Of a stretch of 64,000 nt of DNA, positions 63,661 through 64,000 are shown in pieces. The notes below the pieces were generated by a model. It saw nothing but the letters and a program-made list of their open reading frames with translations, made no database searches and had not been told where the DNA came from. The first letter of the stretch is position 1; each line of letters opens with the position of its first letter. The stretch comes from Aquila chrysaetos chrysaetos (lineage: Eukaryota > Chordata > Aves > Accipitriformes > Accipitridae): positions 20,527,363-20,591,362 of the forward strand of contig NC_044005.1 of NCBI RefSeq assembly GCF_900496995.4, given 5' to 3'. The translations under genes were made by a program, and so were the position numbers.

Positions 63661-64000
63661 TAGTGCCATGTGTGCTGTCAAAACATGCTCCCTTCCACGT
63701 GTTGGCACAGCCACAGCCTCTCATAAACTTTTGACCCTTGCTTAGCCCTCTGCCATCCCCTGGCAGAAACAATGGCAGGGTTATACGCCTGGGTTTAGTT
63801 ACCAGGGGCTGGAAATTGCCAGGGAACACAGTGTTGCAGCTCTGATTACACTTACATGGGAGAAAAATACTCTTAAGGCAGCAGCTGCCATTTTCTTCTT
63901 ATTTGCATTTGTTCTCTAGGCTGTTTTTCCTCTTCTTTGATGTGCATTTTCTTTCTTTTTTCTATTATTTGTCTTTAGGTTGCTGCTCAGGAGCCAGCTA
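63661..64000. other. Right-edge non-coding stretch
   Basis: No gene is seen. A C/T-rich tract near the end (about 63920-63978), followed by TTGCTGCTCAG, has the look of a polypyrimidine tract with an acceptor AG. It cannot be judged without the next bases. Confidence 0.3.

Noticed and set aside
1..64000. CRISPR arrays, operons, insertion sequences, phage or bacterial defence genes
   Set aside because: No regularly spaced repeats, no bacterial gene density and clear vertebrate signatures. Nothing supports a prokaryotic system.

Overview
The window looks like vertebrate nuclear DNA, most likely from a bird. Most of it is A+T-rich and free of recognisable genes, with homopolymer and dinucleotide runs. 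It has no bacterial-style gene packing. The strongest clue to the organism is a solo LTR (37332-37910) whose minus-strand start, TGTCCTGGTTTCGGCTGGTA, I recognise from memory as typical of a common avian endogenous-retrovirus LTR. I see no Alu or L1, and no clear CR1 3' end. Several weak relics recall old amniote repeats (MIR/L2-like tails and similar).

The only gene I can call with high confidence is an intronless tRNA-Thr(UGU) gene at 3888-3960 (+). It has internal A and B boxes and a T5 RNA polymerase III terminator at 3968-3972, and it sits inside a dense CpG island (about 3490-4060). A second, larger CpG island (about 5395-6600) lies 1.3 kb downstream. It is probably the promoter or first exon of an RNA polymerase II transcript, but I cannot identify the gene or fix its direction. 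It also carries a 21-bp x3 minisatellite.

Layout: 1-3489, A+T-rich with no gene seen; 3490-6600, two CpG islands and the tRNA; 6600-24840, non-coding with short tandem repeats, a C20 run, an ancient repeat pair and a hairpin; 24840-25330, an isolated G+C-rich block; 25331-37331, non-coding with MIR/L2-like relics; 37332-37910, a solo LTR on the minus strand with TATA box, consensus CRE and poly(A) signal; 37911-47558, non-coding; 47559-48917, the longest open frames outside G+C-rich DNA (minus strand, unidentified); 48918-64000, non-coding, with a tRNA-like relic at 58641-58717 (-), poly(T)/poly(A) tracts and a weak G+C-rich block near the right edge.

Most open frames of 60-190 codons look like chance. 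The long overlapping ones cluster in G+C-rich DNA, where stop codons are rare. I found no operon, CRISPR array, defence system or other clearly new system. The items most worth a second look are the minus-strand open frames at 47.6-48.9 kb, the tRNA-like relic, the G+C-rich block at 25 kb, and the LTR promoter.
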